Source: Apostichopus japonicus
Taxonomy: Eukaryota; Echinodermata; Holothuroidea; Aspidochirotida; Stichopodidae
DNA length: 64,000 nucleotides
Direction of reading: 5' to 3'
NCBI RefSeq assembly: GCF_037975245.1
Contig: NC_092578.1
Span: 14,058,321-14,122,320, forward strand
This document shows, in pieces, positions 11,601 through 20,355 of the stretch (within the stretch, counting starts at the first letter, position 1; each line of letters begins with the position of its first letter). The position numbers were made by a program, and so were the translations under genes. A model generated the notes under the pieces. The model was not told where the DNA came from and did no database searches. It was given only the letters and a program-made list of their open reading frames with translations.

Positions 11601-14600
11601 TATTATGCCTGTCTTTGGTTGCTGCACTCTAAGCGAACCTTACTATCTCATCACGGAATACATGAAGTACGGCGCTCTGGATAAATTCCTTCTTCGCGGC
11701 AGAGCGGTAAGTTTGCCACAGTATCATGTCGAGTATACATGCAGTACGACATATGATGATGAATATTGTGAAAAAACTGCATTAGGACCGTAGTACAGCA
11801 TGGAACAGATACCTGGTACTCGTATAGCATACCGAAGTCGATGGTGTGTCGCCTGTAAGCTAGGAGACATTAAAGTTCAGGACATGAAGAGCTTCTTGAT
11901 AACTTTAATTTCAGTTTAAATTCTGTAGCTGGGTGGAGTCAGTGTCCGAGAATGTTTGGACGGTTTTCCTTCTTGGTAGCTGGTGGCACCCAATCAGGGT
12001 TGAATCCTTCGGAAGCGTTTGCTCATGTCTGATTTGTTTTACGAGAGAGATACTGTCTTGAGGTTGATAACAAAGTGCTTTAATTGACGTGGCAGAAAGT
12101 ACCAGACAATATACACCGTTCCTGACTTAGGAAATGAGCTATATGAATATTCAAGTTATGTCAAAATGCAAATTAGTCTAATGATATATGAAATCGCCTT
12201 TGTATTGAGTGCTGACATTGTCTGCTAACTTCGGGACGTTTCTTGTCACATTGCATGCAGCTTGCAGTTAAAGTCTTGTTGCTGGAAACCGTAATTAGAT
12301 TTCTCTGTTGATTTGCATGAAGACGAAAACATAAAGCTGCAAAGCTGATATGTGACTTTTATATGTGATCACCCATACTTGCTCTCTGTTTGTGAATAGC
12401 GTCCTCTACTATCTAAGTCGGATATCGTTGGTATGATCGTGAACGTTAAAACGTAGCAGGATATGCCACGCAAGTATACGCCACAAAAGTTTCCATTTAC
12501 GTGTTGCAGAATGCTATCACAAAGTATGTTGTACTTACCCTAATTAAAAAAGTACTTGACTTTTTACAAAGGTTGTAAAACTTTACTTTAATTACAGTTC
12601 ACTATATTTTGAGCGCGACAAATGGTGTTTTTGTTTCGATACGATTGCTGAATTGCAACATCGATAATGATAACAAAATCCCAATCAATGACGTAATATC
12701 GAAATTACAGACGTTTGACTTGTTGATAAATAATGAGATGCATGAATCTTTTCTTCTTTACATCTTCAGAAGGAGAATAGCGACATTGATCAGATTTATG
12801 ACATCACAGAATTAAACAAAGTCCAAATTGCTTGGCAGATTTCAAAGGGCATGGTATGTATTAATGTATGCATTACACGCATAATGCATTAAGTAAAGTC
12901 TACAGCAATTTGCAGTACAACTAGAGCTGTTGTACTTGAATGCGAGCTCGAGTCAAATTTGTGTGACCTTGAACTTTGGCCTCAGAGAAACACCTCCTGG
13001 ATTCGACTACAACTCTGTCAGCTACCACAGACTATATAGCCTGGTAGATGCTCTACTGTGTCAGGTATACATACACTACTAGCACTGCTTACCGATGGGA
13101 TGGGGTTGGGGTATAGGGGGTGAGCAGATAGCACGAAGGGTGGGGGTAGTTCTATAAAGGTTACAGTAAAAGCATGTCATCTGATACAATTCAACTACAT
13201 ATTGTGCCATCCTTATTCACATCGCTTACCTCTGAACTTTGATGTTACCCGTCAAATGTAACGCATTTCTACCGTTGCTTTGAAGAGGTTGTATCTTGAG
13301 TATAGACAGCCTCTCAGGAGAGACATCTGGCTGCAGAATTTACGCGCAATGTAAGGTTCTCACATAGGTAGAGAAACTAACCGGTTTGTTGCAACCTACA
13401 CATCAATCAAACAACACAGACTGTTGCTCATAACTGATTAAAGCCAGAGTAGGAACATGTACTTTTCTTAAGAAAAGTCACCCAGGAAAGAACCTCAGCA
13501 CGAAACAACAAACAACCTAATGACTGATCCGCTCTCAACGTCCCAGTCCCCTTGTATAGAGATTGTGACTGTGTGATCATCGTCGGGTGTGCATCACCAT
13601 TCCCCTTGATAGGGAACATATATACTACACATGATCTTAGCCAAACGGCCGAGAAGGCCAGAGTAGGAACATACTACAAACATGATTTTAACGGTGAGTT
13701 CGTCACAGTCCATGCGACTTAATACACTCAGCTATTTCGATAATTGCAATTTTTCCGGTTACAAACAACAACAGAAACAACCAATAATAACGACTTTTTC
13801 AGTACATAAAACTAAACAGTATATATATAACTAATTAGAAAGATACATTGCTTAATTACTTACAGCTCTTAATTTACATTTAACTCATGTTTTAGTAAAT
13901 CACACCTATACTTCATGAATATGTAAATTTCATACACACATATATTTCTAGAGACCAGCCGTTTAATTCCGTTGGTGTGGTAGCAACAATGTCTATTGGC
14001 ATATGATCATATATTATTGTTGTTGTTTTTTCCACTGATATAGTCATATCTTGCAACGACGAAATATTTCCATGGTGATCTGGCAGCACGGAATTGTTTG
14101 GTTGGAGAGAATCTTCTGGTGAAGGTGTCTGACTTTGGTTTATCAGATGATATTTACCAACGAGGATATAAACGTATCGCCCCGGAAAAGAAAAGGCCGG
14201 TGAAATGGTACAGTCCAGAAGCGAATTTTGATGGCGTTTGTTCAACAAAGGGTGACGTGTAAGTTGATTAGTATTTTAAAATGAATGATCGAGTAACCGA
14301 CAATGTGAAATGTCTTTATAATATATATATTTCTCCGAATAAAACAATGATCAATTGAACAATCATGAATAAAAGAAAAACGGCAATTTGCATACGGTTC
14401 GAATCTGCATGGCGATAGATTAGTGTCTGCATGTACATGTGTTTGCGCGAGTATTTGTGTGTTCATTATTGACCAACAGGTGGTCATTTGGTATTGTCTT
14501 GTGGGAGATTTACACCCTTGGGGGAATTCCCTATGCCGGAATGCCTGCTGTTGAAGTGGTCAATCGAACCAAGGCTGGTTACAGAATGCCTCAACCAGAA

Positions 14601-16335
14601 GGATGTCCAATGGATATGTAAGTGAAGCTTCAAGTTCCCCTTTCCTGTCGTACAAAGGTATTACAAAGAGCCTGGTTCATCAGGGACGGATGTAGGATCT
14701 TATATCTCTAGATCTTAGCAGTCGTTATGTAGAGCGGAGGGGGGGGGGGCGGAGTCTTACCCGCCAATGAAAAGTTTGGAGTCAAATAATGCATTATGAA
14801 TGTTACACTAGATCACATTCTAAATCTACAAAAAGGGAGCGGGGGTGGGATTCCCCCCCCCCCCCCCATCAACATCCTAGATCTGCGTCTGTTTAGTCAC
14901 CCATTCATCTATCTATCTTCACAATATATTTCTGCGTGACGATATTATTTCTTCAATACGTTTGTTTGTACAATATCTTCAGCTATAAAGTAATGGCCGA
15001 ATGTTGGCAGGAATCGCCCCAACACAGACCAAACTTTTCTGAGATTGAATACGCGTTAGAAGTCATCCTTAGTCACCGAGCGGAAATAAGTATAAATCGG
15101 CAGCAACCATCAGGCAATCCAGACGAGGCTCCTTACTTACCAATGGTGGAAAGTGATGCTCCTAATATGATTCGAAGGGACTCTTCGCTGGCTGATAAAA
15201 TCAATTTGGTAACTGTTATTTTCTCTTTCCTCAATCGTTTTTGTGATATCATATACCGCTGGTAATATTCAATATCATGTTGGGAAGGAATATATAACCC
15301 CGAGATTTAGTAAAAAAAAAAAAGTGAAATTCCTGCCACGAATCTGTTTATTGTTTGATTTAGCCTATACCTGTTGCTTTTGAAGGTACACCCGAAATTA
15401 TAATAGTAGAGACAAGGGTGGGAATAGATCAGTGGGGGATTGAGATGCAGTGTTGTATAGTCAAGAACTTCTTTTCGAGTACCAAGTATACTTCCGAGTA
15501 CTGGAAGTTCTGGGTACTAATAGTACCAAGTATGATTATCATCTGAGTACTTTCTTCCAGTGAAAGAAGTTCTTGCAAAAAGTGACTCTGTACTACCCAA
15601 GTATCGAATACTTTTCGAGTACTACGACCCCGGATTGATCAATTATCTAGAGTATTCTCATTTTACTGAAAGTCCAAAAGGATTTTCCTAAATTCTAGCC
15701 TTGCTAATTTGCTACAATTTTTTACAAAATCTTGTCTTACGCCTCAATTTATAGCCAGGTTATGACAATGATTATATTAGATGATTAAATGTCCCGTCGG
15801 AGTTCCTCAGAAAAAGCAGAACAAGAGCTAAGTTGTAACAGACGCTGAGTCATGTTTCAACATTTAGCATATTTGTACAGCTTAATTCCCTATACAAAAT
15901 GTGTATTGTACAAAATGACCGTAATGTTCCATATGTGAATTATACAAATGAAACGTAGTTTTCCAAAATGTTGGACACATGAAACGATGATACTATTGTG
16001 TGTTACAGAGATGATTGACCGTGTCAATTAATTTTGACCTTTCCCACTCTCATTCTTTACAGTACGACGTACTTGGTACAAGTGCAGACAGCGCGTTCCA
16101 TGATTTGAGCAGCACGTCCGCGGATTCCTTCACGACGGATTATCAGTTGGCTGGAGACGGTGTAAGAATCGAACCAATCATTGAAGAGGAAGAGGGACCA
16201 CGTGAGCGACGGTTCTCCATCAGTTCTTACCAATCAAATCCTGATTTCGTTGGAGATGGATCCGCCTCATCAATTGTGTCTGAAATAAACTCGGACGAAT
16301 CCAGTGGAGATAGCGGGTTCTCCACATGGTTGTGA
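1286..16335 (+). CDS. Receptor tyrosine kinase gene, 3' part (12 exons)
   Basis: Single-pass receptor tyrosine kinase, 5' end missing from the window. Exons (plus strand): 1286-1373, 4159-4370, 6657-6749, 7715-7820, 8938-9222, 10465-10635, 11525-11706, 12771-12854, 14044-14258, 14480-14617, 14983-15208, 16063-16335. Every junction has AG/GT borders and phases agree across all twelve, giving about 690 residues. The order is a fibronectin-III-type ectodomain, a threonine/proline-rich stalk, a membrane span, a juxtamembrane segment, a complete kinase domain and an acidic/serine-rich tail. VAIK lysine, alpha-C glutamate, HGDLAARN catalytic loop, DFG and a PVKW..PEA segment are visible, so it is a tyrosine kinase and probably active. 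The closest feel is the FGFR/Tie/RET group, but I cannot assign a subfamily. The ligand is unknown. Confidence 0.9.
1410..1680 (+). repeat. Purine-rich GGGAGA tract
   Basis: About 270 bases almost free of pyrimidines on the plus strand, built from irregular GGGGAGA/GGAGAGA units in the intron after the first RTK exon. The Gly-Glu-Arg frames through it are repeat artefacts. It can form triplex or G-quadruplex structures in principle. Confidence 0.9.
2524..2775 (+). pseudogene. Decayed Penelope-like reverse transcriptase fragment
   Basis: Plus-strand translation around 2605-2715 reads [17 protein letters not shown] then [18 protein letters not shown]. This is the same segment as [18 protein letters not shown] and [14 protein letters not shown] in the Penelope element at 50-52 kb. 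Stops and a frame change separate it from the preceding stretch ([18 protein letters not shown]). The endonuclease part is not recognisable. It lies wholly inside the inverted-repeat element 2183-3426. Confidence 0.75.
2886..2928 (+). ncRNA. Hammerhead-ribozyme-like core downstream of Penelope fragment
   Basis: CTGATGA (2886-2892), a 26-base segment with GCTC/GAGC arms, then GAAA and CCGGTC (2919-2928). ACC/GGU would form the very short stem III followed by cleavage-site C, as in Penelope-associated dimeric hammerheads. Stem I is not convincing, so activity is doubtful. Confidence 0.35.
4159..4370 (+). CDS. RTK exon, fibronectin III domain first half
   Basis: The acceptor TTCCCTTAG gives a 212-nt exon with [20 protein letters not shown], the typical B-C strand pattern of a fibronectin III fold (Trp plus Pro, then Asn-Gly and a Tyr strand). 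The donor is GTCAGT, phase 0. Read through the donor, the frame ends within about 70 bases. Confidence 0.85.
4431..4771. mobile_element. TTAA-flanked foldback element
   Basis: TTAAAGGAATAACGAAGGC at the left is mirrored by GCCTTCGTTATTCCTTTAA at the right. The inverse pairing continues inward through GTAACCTCAAAACTCTC and GAATACGCTCGCTTTGA, leaving only a short spacer. It is a 341-bp near-palindromic non-autonomous DNA transposon starting 60 bp after an RTK donor site. Confidence 0.85.
4891..6226. mobile_element. hAT-like element with CAGGGGCGTATCCAGG ends
   Basis: CAGGGGCGTATCCAGG (from 4891) is repeated in inverse as CCTGGATACGCCCCTG (to 6226). CAAAAG flanks both ends (4885-4890 and 6227-6232). 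Long C/G runs occur inside. No transposase is readable. Frames inside (minus 5017-5547, plus 5924-6295) are not genes. Related sequence recurs at 17.2-17.7 kb. Confidence 0.8.
6657..6749 (+). CDS. RTK exon, fibronectin III domain second half
   Basis: The acceptor TTTCACAG and donor GTAAGT bound 31 codons including [11 protein letters not shown] and GQQYVLE, which fit the E-F strands closing the fibronectin III domain begun at 4159. Phase is 0 on both sides. Confidence 0.85.
6975..7660 (+). repeat. Pyrimidine-strand minisatellite (CATTACGCC)
   Basis: About two dozen imperfect 22-34-base units of the type CTCTTCTATCCATTACGCC fill most of an RTK intron. The plus strand is almost all C/T except for the repeated ATTACG. 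The long plus-strand frames here are repeat artefacts. Confidence 0.92.
7715..7820 (+). CDS. RTK exon, juxtamembrane ectodomain
   Basis: The acceptor TTTCTTTAG and donor GTAAGT give 35 codons plus one base, starting [20 protein letters not shown] and ending DWCP. It joins the fibronectin-type region to the stalk, contains an N-glycosylation motif (NIS), and ends in phase 1, matching 8938 and also 8289. Confidence 0.8.
8289..8315 (+). CDS. Possible 27-nt cassette micro-exon (duplicated exon start)
   Basis: After TTTGTCAACAG, 27 nt encode TTQKMTSPK and are about 20/27 identical to the first 27 nt of the exon at 8938, which encode (M)TEKMTSPK after ATTGATCAACAG. Length and phase would let it be included in frame between 7820 and 8938. 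The donor GTCTGT is weak, so it may be only a relic of exon duplication. Confidence 0.35.
8592..8633. repeat. (TTA)n microsatellite
   Basis: A short run of TAT/TTA triplets in an RTK intron, just after a tRNA B-box-like GGTTCGAACCC (8565-8575). It could mark the tail of an old SINE, but no head can be traced. Confidence 0.85.
8938..9222 (+). CDS. RTK exon, stalk and membrane span
   Basis: A 285-nt exon: a Thr/Pro/Met-rich stalk ([13 protein letters not shown]), then a single hydrophobic helix [20 protein letters not shown], then a basic juxtamembrane stretch with CSKDEK and KKRP. The donor GTGAGC leaves phase 1. Confidence 0.88.
9223..10464 (+). other. RTK intron, nothing further seen
   Basis: Intron sequence with G- and C-rich patches near 9310, 9560-9600 and 9740. 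A pseudo-exon at 10180-10211 (TTGCAG ... GTGAGT) would break the reading phase and is not used. Confidence 0.5.
10465..10635 (+). CDS. RTK exon, kinase N-lobe start (glycine loop, VAIK)
   Basis: Encodes [16 protein letters not shown], the nucleotide-binding loop, and VAIKTPK with the ATP-anchoring lysine. The first glycine of the usual G-x-G-x-x-G is aspartate here (D-R-G-Q-Y-G). The split codon gives proline with the next exon (TPK-P-GA). Confidence 0.93.
10636..11524 (+). other. RTK intron with a 40-bp direct duplication
   Basis: The phrase GCTGGTCTGGCATAGCTTTG occurs twice about 40 bp apart (near 10711 and 10751). A C-run lies at 11230. No gene is seen. Confidence 0.6.
11525..11706 (+). 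CDS. RTK exon, kinase alpha-C to hinge
   Basis: The acceptor ATTTCTTTAG and donor GTAAGT bound [19 protein letters not shown] (alpha-C glutamate and beta-4) and [17 protein letters not shown] (gatekeeper/hinge and alpha-D). Phase is 0 at the donor. Confidence 0.93.
11707..12770 (+). other. RTK intron, no gene seen
   Basis: No exon, clear repeat or RNA gene was recognised. The 69-codon open frame at 12609-12815 spans the intron end and overlaps the next exon in another frame, so it is not a gene. Confidence 0.5.
12771..12854 (+). CDS. RTK exon, kinase insert end and alpha-E
   Basis: 28 codons between TTCAG and [23 protein letters not shown] matches the alpha-E helix just before the catalytic loop. 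The acidic start (KENSDIDQ) is the short kinase insert. Phase is 0 on both sides. Confidence 0.9.
13444..13672 (-). pseudogene. U2 snRNA-derived retrocopy with 15-bp target duplication
   Basis: On the minus strand, 13657 downward reads CTTCTCGGCC then TTTGGCTAAGATCATGTG and TAGTAT, the start of U2 snRNA; similarity fades after about 75 bases. CCAGAGTAGGAACAT flanks the copy at 13444-13458 and 13658-13672, an exact 15-bp direct repeat. The remaining 120 bases (to 13459) are not U2 as I know it and end without a poly(A) tail, so it may be a chimeric retrocopy. Confidence 0.75.
14044..14258 (+). CDS. RTK exon, catalytic and activation loops
   Basis: Encodes [20 protein letters not shown], then [11 protein letters not shown] and PVKWYSPEA. 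The catalytic aspartate, asparagine and the DFG aspartate are present. The arginine of HRD is glycine, and PVKWMAPE reads PVKWYSPE. Tyrosines in IYQRGYK are candidate activation-loop sites. Ends in phase 2. Confidence 0.95.
14480..14617 (+). CDS. RTK exon, alpha-F region
   Basis: [20 protein letters not shown] is a textbook tyrosine-kinase alpha-F/G segment. The split valine codon with the preceding exon restores DVWSFG. The donor GTAAGT leaves phase 2. Confidence 0.95.
14983..15208 (+). CDS. RTK exon, C-lobe end and tail start
   Basis: [20 protein letters not shown] is the conserved C-W-x(6)-R-P motif closing the kinase domain. It is followed by a hydrophilic tail. The donor is GTAACT, phase 0. 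Confidence 0.93.
15450..15635. repeat. Transposon-like AGTACTTG repeat
   Basis: Starts CAGTGTTGTATAGTCAAG and contains mirrored GAGTACT/AGTACTT blocks, ending TTTTCGAGTACTACGACC. This resembles short inverted-repeat DNA transposons; the right end is degraded, so superfamily is not assigned. Confidence 0.45.
16063..16335 (+). CDS. RTK last exon, C-terminal tail
   Basis: The acceptor TTCTTTACAG gives 90 codons and a TGA stop at 16333-16335. The tail is rich in Ser, Asp and Glu ([34 protein letters not shown]), with tyrosines that could be phospho-docking sites. Candidate poly(A) signals follow at 16447 (ATTAAA) and 17054 (AATAAA). Confidence 0.9.
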   Translation, partial: YDVLGTSADSAFHDLSSTSADSFTTDYQLAGDGVRIEPIIEEEEGPRERRFSISSYQSNPDFVGDGSASSIVSEINSDESSGDSGFSTWL

Positions 16336-16446
16336 CAAAAGTCCGCCTTCTGCATTATGAACAACAAGCTTGCTTAAAGCAGTTACAAATAAGTTGAATC
16401 GATTTCAGAAATATTAAGATGTTATTGTTCCTTCATATTTACGCAA

Positions 16447-16452
16447 ATTAAA
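16447..16452 (+). terminator. Candidate poly(A) signal of the RTK gene
   Basis: ATTAAA lies 112 bases after the RTK stop. A canonical AATAAA occurs later at 17054-17059. Neither can be confirmed without transcript ends. Confidence 0.3.
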
Positions 16453-16555
16453 AGTGACATCTATAGCAGAACCGTCATATGCCTCACCTTTTTCGATGAT
16501 TTTTTTCTTTATTCATAACTTCCTATATTCTCACTCATAGGTTTGTCATTTGTAA

Positions 16556-16925
16556 ATATCAGCCTTCATTATATAATATTTGTAGCAGGCTATTTAATAT
16601 TAGCCTTCATTATATAATATTTGTAGCAGGCTACCTAATATTAGCCTTCGTTATATAATATTTGTAGCAGGCTATACCTAATATCAGCTTTCGTTATATA
16701 ATATTTGTAGCAGGCTACCTTATATCAGCCTTCGTTATATAATATTTGTAGCAGGCTACCTAATATCAGCCTTCGTTATATAATATTTGTAGCAGGCTAT
16801 ACCTAATATCAGCCTTCATTATATAATATTTGTAGCAGGCTACCTAATTTCAGCCTTCATTTTATAATTTTTGTAGCAGGCTACCTAATATTAGCCTTCG
16901 TTATATAATATTTGTAGCGGACTAC
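16556..16925 (+). repeat. Hairpin minisatellite, about nine 40-45-bp units
   Basis: Nine units of AGCCTTCGTTATATAATATT followed by TGTAGCAGGCTACCTAATAT. In each, AGCC pairs with GGCT around an AT-rich palindrome, so every unit can fold. It sits in the 3' flank or 3' UTR of the RTK gene. Confidence 0.93.
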
Positions 16926-17163
16926 CTAAAACTTGGCAGTAACTTTCACTAACAGTTCTGCTACATGGGAGATTTTACTTCAATATTAGTTTGGAGACTT
17001 GCCATTGCTCCATTACACACAAACTAACAGCTGTGTAAAAGGAGAACGCCACCAATAAAACCACATCCTTATGGATGAAAGAAAATTCCGTCTTCCTTCG
17101 TACAAGACGCTAATCCAGGTGGAAATGCACATACGCGGTCCTTCAATCTGACTCTCGTGTAGG

Positions 17164-17670
17164 GGGTGGCAAGGGCGTAGGAACCGGGGGCTCAGTGAAA
17201 AATATGGGGGGCGGAAGTATCATTCCGCCCCCCCCGCTTCACACGTCAGAAAACCCCGTTTTCGTTTCTCAATAAATGATAACAACATTCGTCATTTTAC
17301 TCAAAACATTTTGGCAGAAAAAAATCTCATTTGGAGCACCAAATTGCATCTAAGACCAGGTGAACATGCAAAATTATTTACAAAATGGAGTGGGTGTTGA
17401 AGTGTGCTATATTGCACCAAATTGCATCTGAGGCCACCTGGAATTGCAAAATTGGACACCCCCTCCCCTTAGACCCCTCCCCCAGGCCGGCCATCAGTCT
17501 TCAGCCCCCCCCCCCACTCAAAAGTACCTTCCTACTCCACTGGGGGGTGGGGTCTGGAGTCCTCTCTTGCAATGGTTCATTCCGAGGCATCTTAAGGCTG
17601 ACAAATAGGCCTTAATGTGGAGGTTAATTAAAAGGGGCGGGTTTACACCCTCATACCCCTGGATGCGACC
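17164..17670. mobile_element. Degraded hAT-like fragments
   Basis: AAGGGCGTAGGAACCGGGG at the left resembles a transposon end. The interior near 17480 (CTCCCCTTAGACCCCTCCCCC) resembles 6150-6175 in the element at 4891-6226. The right part CCCCTGGATGCGACCCTGCG resembles its inverse end. Probably nested fragments. Confidence 0.5.
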
Positions 17671-17689
17671 CTGCGTACCATGGGTGGAT

Positions 17690-19817
17690 AGAAACATCAC
17701 AATGTGACAAATCAAATTGTTATTTAATTCACTACAGATTTAATACATCATATTAAGAAAATATGAAAATGAAGCATTTTAAACAAAATATAATCAAAGA
17801 TGATTTACAAAATAGATACTCTTTACTTTCGGGTTACAAAAATACATTTCTATTTTAATAAAAAAAGATGATTTCTTTTTAATATCCAGAATTAGTTTAG
17901 AAATCGAATTTTGAAAATATCATGATGTACAAAATGGAATTGATGAAACCATTTTTGTTAATAACATCTTTTCTTTTAACCTTTGTTTGTTCTTCAGGCT
18001 ATGTAAATATTGCTTGTTATTCAATAACTTAGACTTGTACACATTAATAAATAACTCATTGTTATTTGGTGAGGGTTGGTATTTGTTTCTTTACATTTCA
18101 GAAGATACATGAATACTATTGTTGGATTAAAACATATATTTTTACATAGTTCTAATTTGCATATAGGCTTCAGGGCGAATAGAAGAACAAGCTTGGTGAT
18201 TTGAGTCATAACCATCAGTATTGACCCCAGACAATCACTACTGATATCAGACAATCACTACTGATGCTAGACAACCAATTCATGATCACTCAACTTCAAA
18301 CTTCAACCAGAATTTCAGAGATAATGCTCTAATCGTTTTTGTTCTTCGATGGATTTTCCCTCTTTTCTCTTCTTAATTATAAAATTCCTCAAATTCCAAA
18401 AACACACAAAATGTAATTTGGGAAAATTTTTAGCAGTTTGTAATAGTAATTTTCAGGTACAAAGAGATGTTAAAAGGACAGAGAAGAGGCTTCTGTAATA
18501 TGTGATAAAAGTCATTTTTTTTTAGAATCAAGAAATGGTTGGGTATATCGATATAAATAAAAACGGAAAGTAGAATATTATTAACTTGTCTTTATTTGTT
18601 TATTTGTAAATACAAGCAAGAGATAGGACACGAGATAGGTTGGAGTACATACAGTCCTTAAAAGAATTGTCATTGTTAAGGTTGTATAAAAGGGTGGGGG
18701 GCGGGTTGTTCACCTCCACCCCTCCCCCCTGAATCTGACCTGATAATGCAGCCACATAGGAATAATCTCTGCTACACTGCATGCACACAGGTCTAATGTC
18801 CTGGAATTGATCATATGCCTAATTAGTATCTAATAACCAGGCCATTTTAAGTAAATTTTTTCTGCTCAAATTTGTTAAGATGGTACAAACCTTCATGCTG
18901 CCATTAAAAGATCTGTATAATTACACCTCACCAGAATCATGGAATGGTCGAGTTACAGACATTGTCTTGCAACATTGTCATCAGGAGATGTTACAAGTTT
19001 AGAGTTATAGTTCGGGATACGTCTTGCTGACAACTGACAATGTTTATAAAATTTACAACAGAAAGTGCCAATCTTAATCTAATCATTTGATTAAAAACAG
19101 CTACGGATACAAGCTTTTCTACAGATGGATTTATTAAAAGGTAAAAAATGAAGAATCTAGGAAAATAAGATTTGTACAATTCCCTGCCCCTCTCCCCCCA
19201 ATTTTTGTTGTTGAAAGTTTTTGTCTTTGTTGTTGTTTTTGAATTTTTGTTTTTGTTGTTGAACATATTCTACCTGCAGAACACTCTTACTTGAGTTTGT
19301 ACATTGATGACATTGTAATCTGCAAAAGTCTTTAATGTTGGTTTAGTTTCTCAATTCAGTACATAAATGTTTACCACACCTTTAAGATATGTGCGTGTCA
19401 CTAACTGACCAGTAGGTCTTAGGGAACTACTGGTGATGTAGATGTCACTAACTGACCAGTAGGTCTTAGGGAACTGGTGATGTAGATTTCTCTAAAGTAC
19501 AAAGTACTAAGCACAAGTCAAAATTGCAAACTAAGTAAAATTTTCGACTTATTCAAAAATAGTGAAATAACATTAGACTATAGTCAAGCTACTGACTTCC
19601 TTTGTAGTAGAAAAAAAGGAAAGAAAAACAACTTCAAAACCCAGAAATCTGCTCTTCATAACTCTTTTCTTTTCCACCATATTATTTCTTCATGTATATA
19701 ATGTTGTTGTTGTTTAGAGATGCCTATCTTTAGAAGTGCACAAATGTGACTGAAAATGAAAACAAAATGAGTTTTGTTCTGGTTAATGGTGACGATTTAG
19801 GTTTGATCTGAACTTTT
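17690..19817. other. Convergent intergenic region
   Basis: AT-rich spacer between the ends of the RTK gene (plus) and the adhesion GPCR gene (minus). Minus-strand poly(A)-signal-like TTTATT occurs at 19130-19135 and 18591-18596. No gene is recognised. A 30-bp phrase (CACTAACTGACCAGTAGGTC core) is duplicated at 19397 and 19445. Confidence 0.55.
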
Positions 19818-20355
19818 TCAACCTTGTGTTGCAATCATCTGGATTGATTCCCCTCCGCCCGCTGTCGAGTCAGTCTGTTTGTCACTGCTAGTGGTTCCCC
19901 GCGGCATGGTATTTGCCGGTGTGGTCGCTGCGGAGGAATTGCGAGGACCACCAGTTTTGTTGACCGCTTGTGGACCACGAGAATCACTCGAACCGGAGAA
20001 TAACTTCTCCCGCCAGAGGGTGACAATATCCTTATTCCTCAAGCAGAAGAAAAGAAACACGAACAGGCCTTGCAGCGTGTTAAAGATGAGAAATAGAAGA
20101 TTGAATATGAACTGAGCGCCCCCTATCGCCAGGAATCCAAACAGCCATGCGAGACCGAGCAGGACCGAAATGGCTACCGCATTCTGGACTCGCTTCACCA
20201 GTTCGCTCCTCTTGTCATCTGCGATCATGGACTTACGTCTAATGGCGAGTTGTCGGACGACAAGAGTGAACAAGACGAGGTTGTAGCACAACATTAGGCC
20301 GACGAGTAACAAGACACCGATGTAAAAGGTCAGCGTACCAGCTTGAGGAAAACAG
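19818..20355 (-). CDS. aGPCR last exon, TM5-TM7 and cytoplasmic tail
   Basis: [20 protein letters not shown] is TM5, [15 protein letters not shown] is TM6 and [20 protein letters not shown] is TM7, the signature adhesion-family pattern. The tail is Ser/Thr/Gly-rich and ends at the stop at 19818. The acceptor is CCCGTTAG; a single base completes the tyrosine codon from 21237. Confidence 0.95.
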
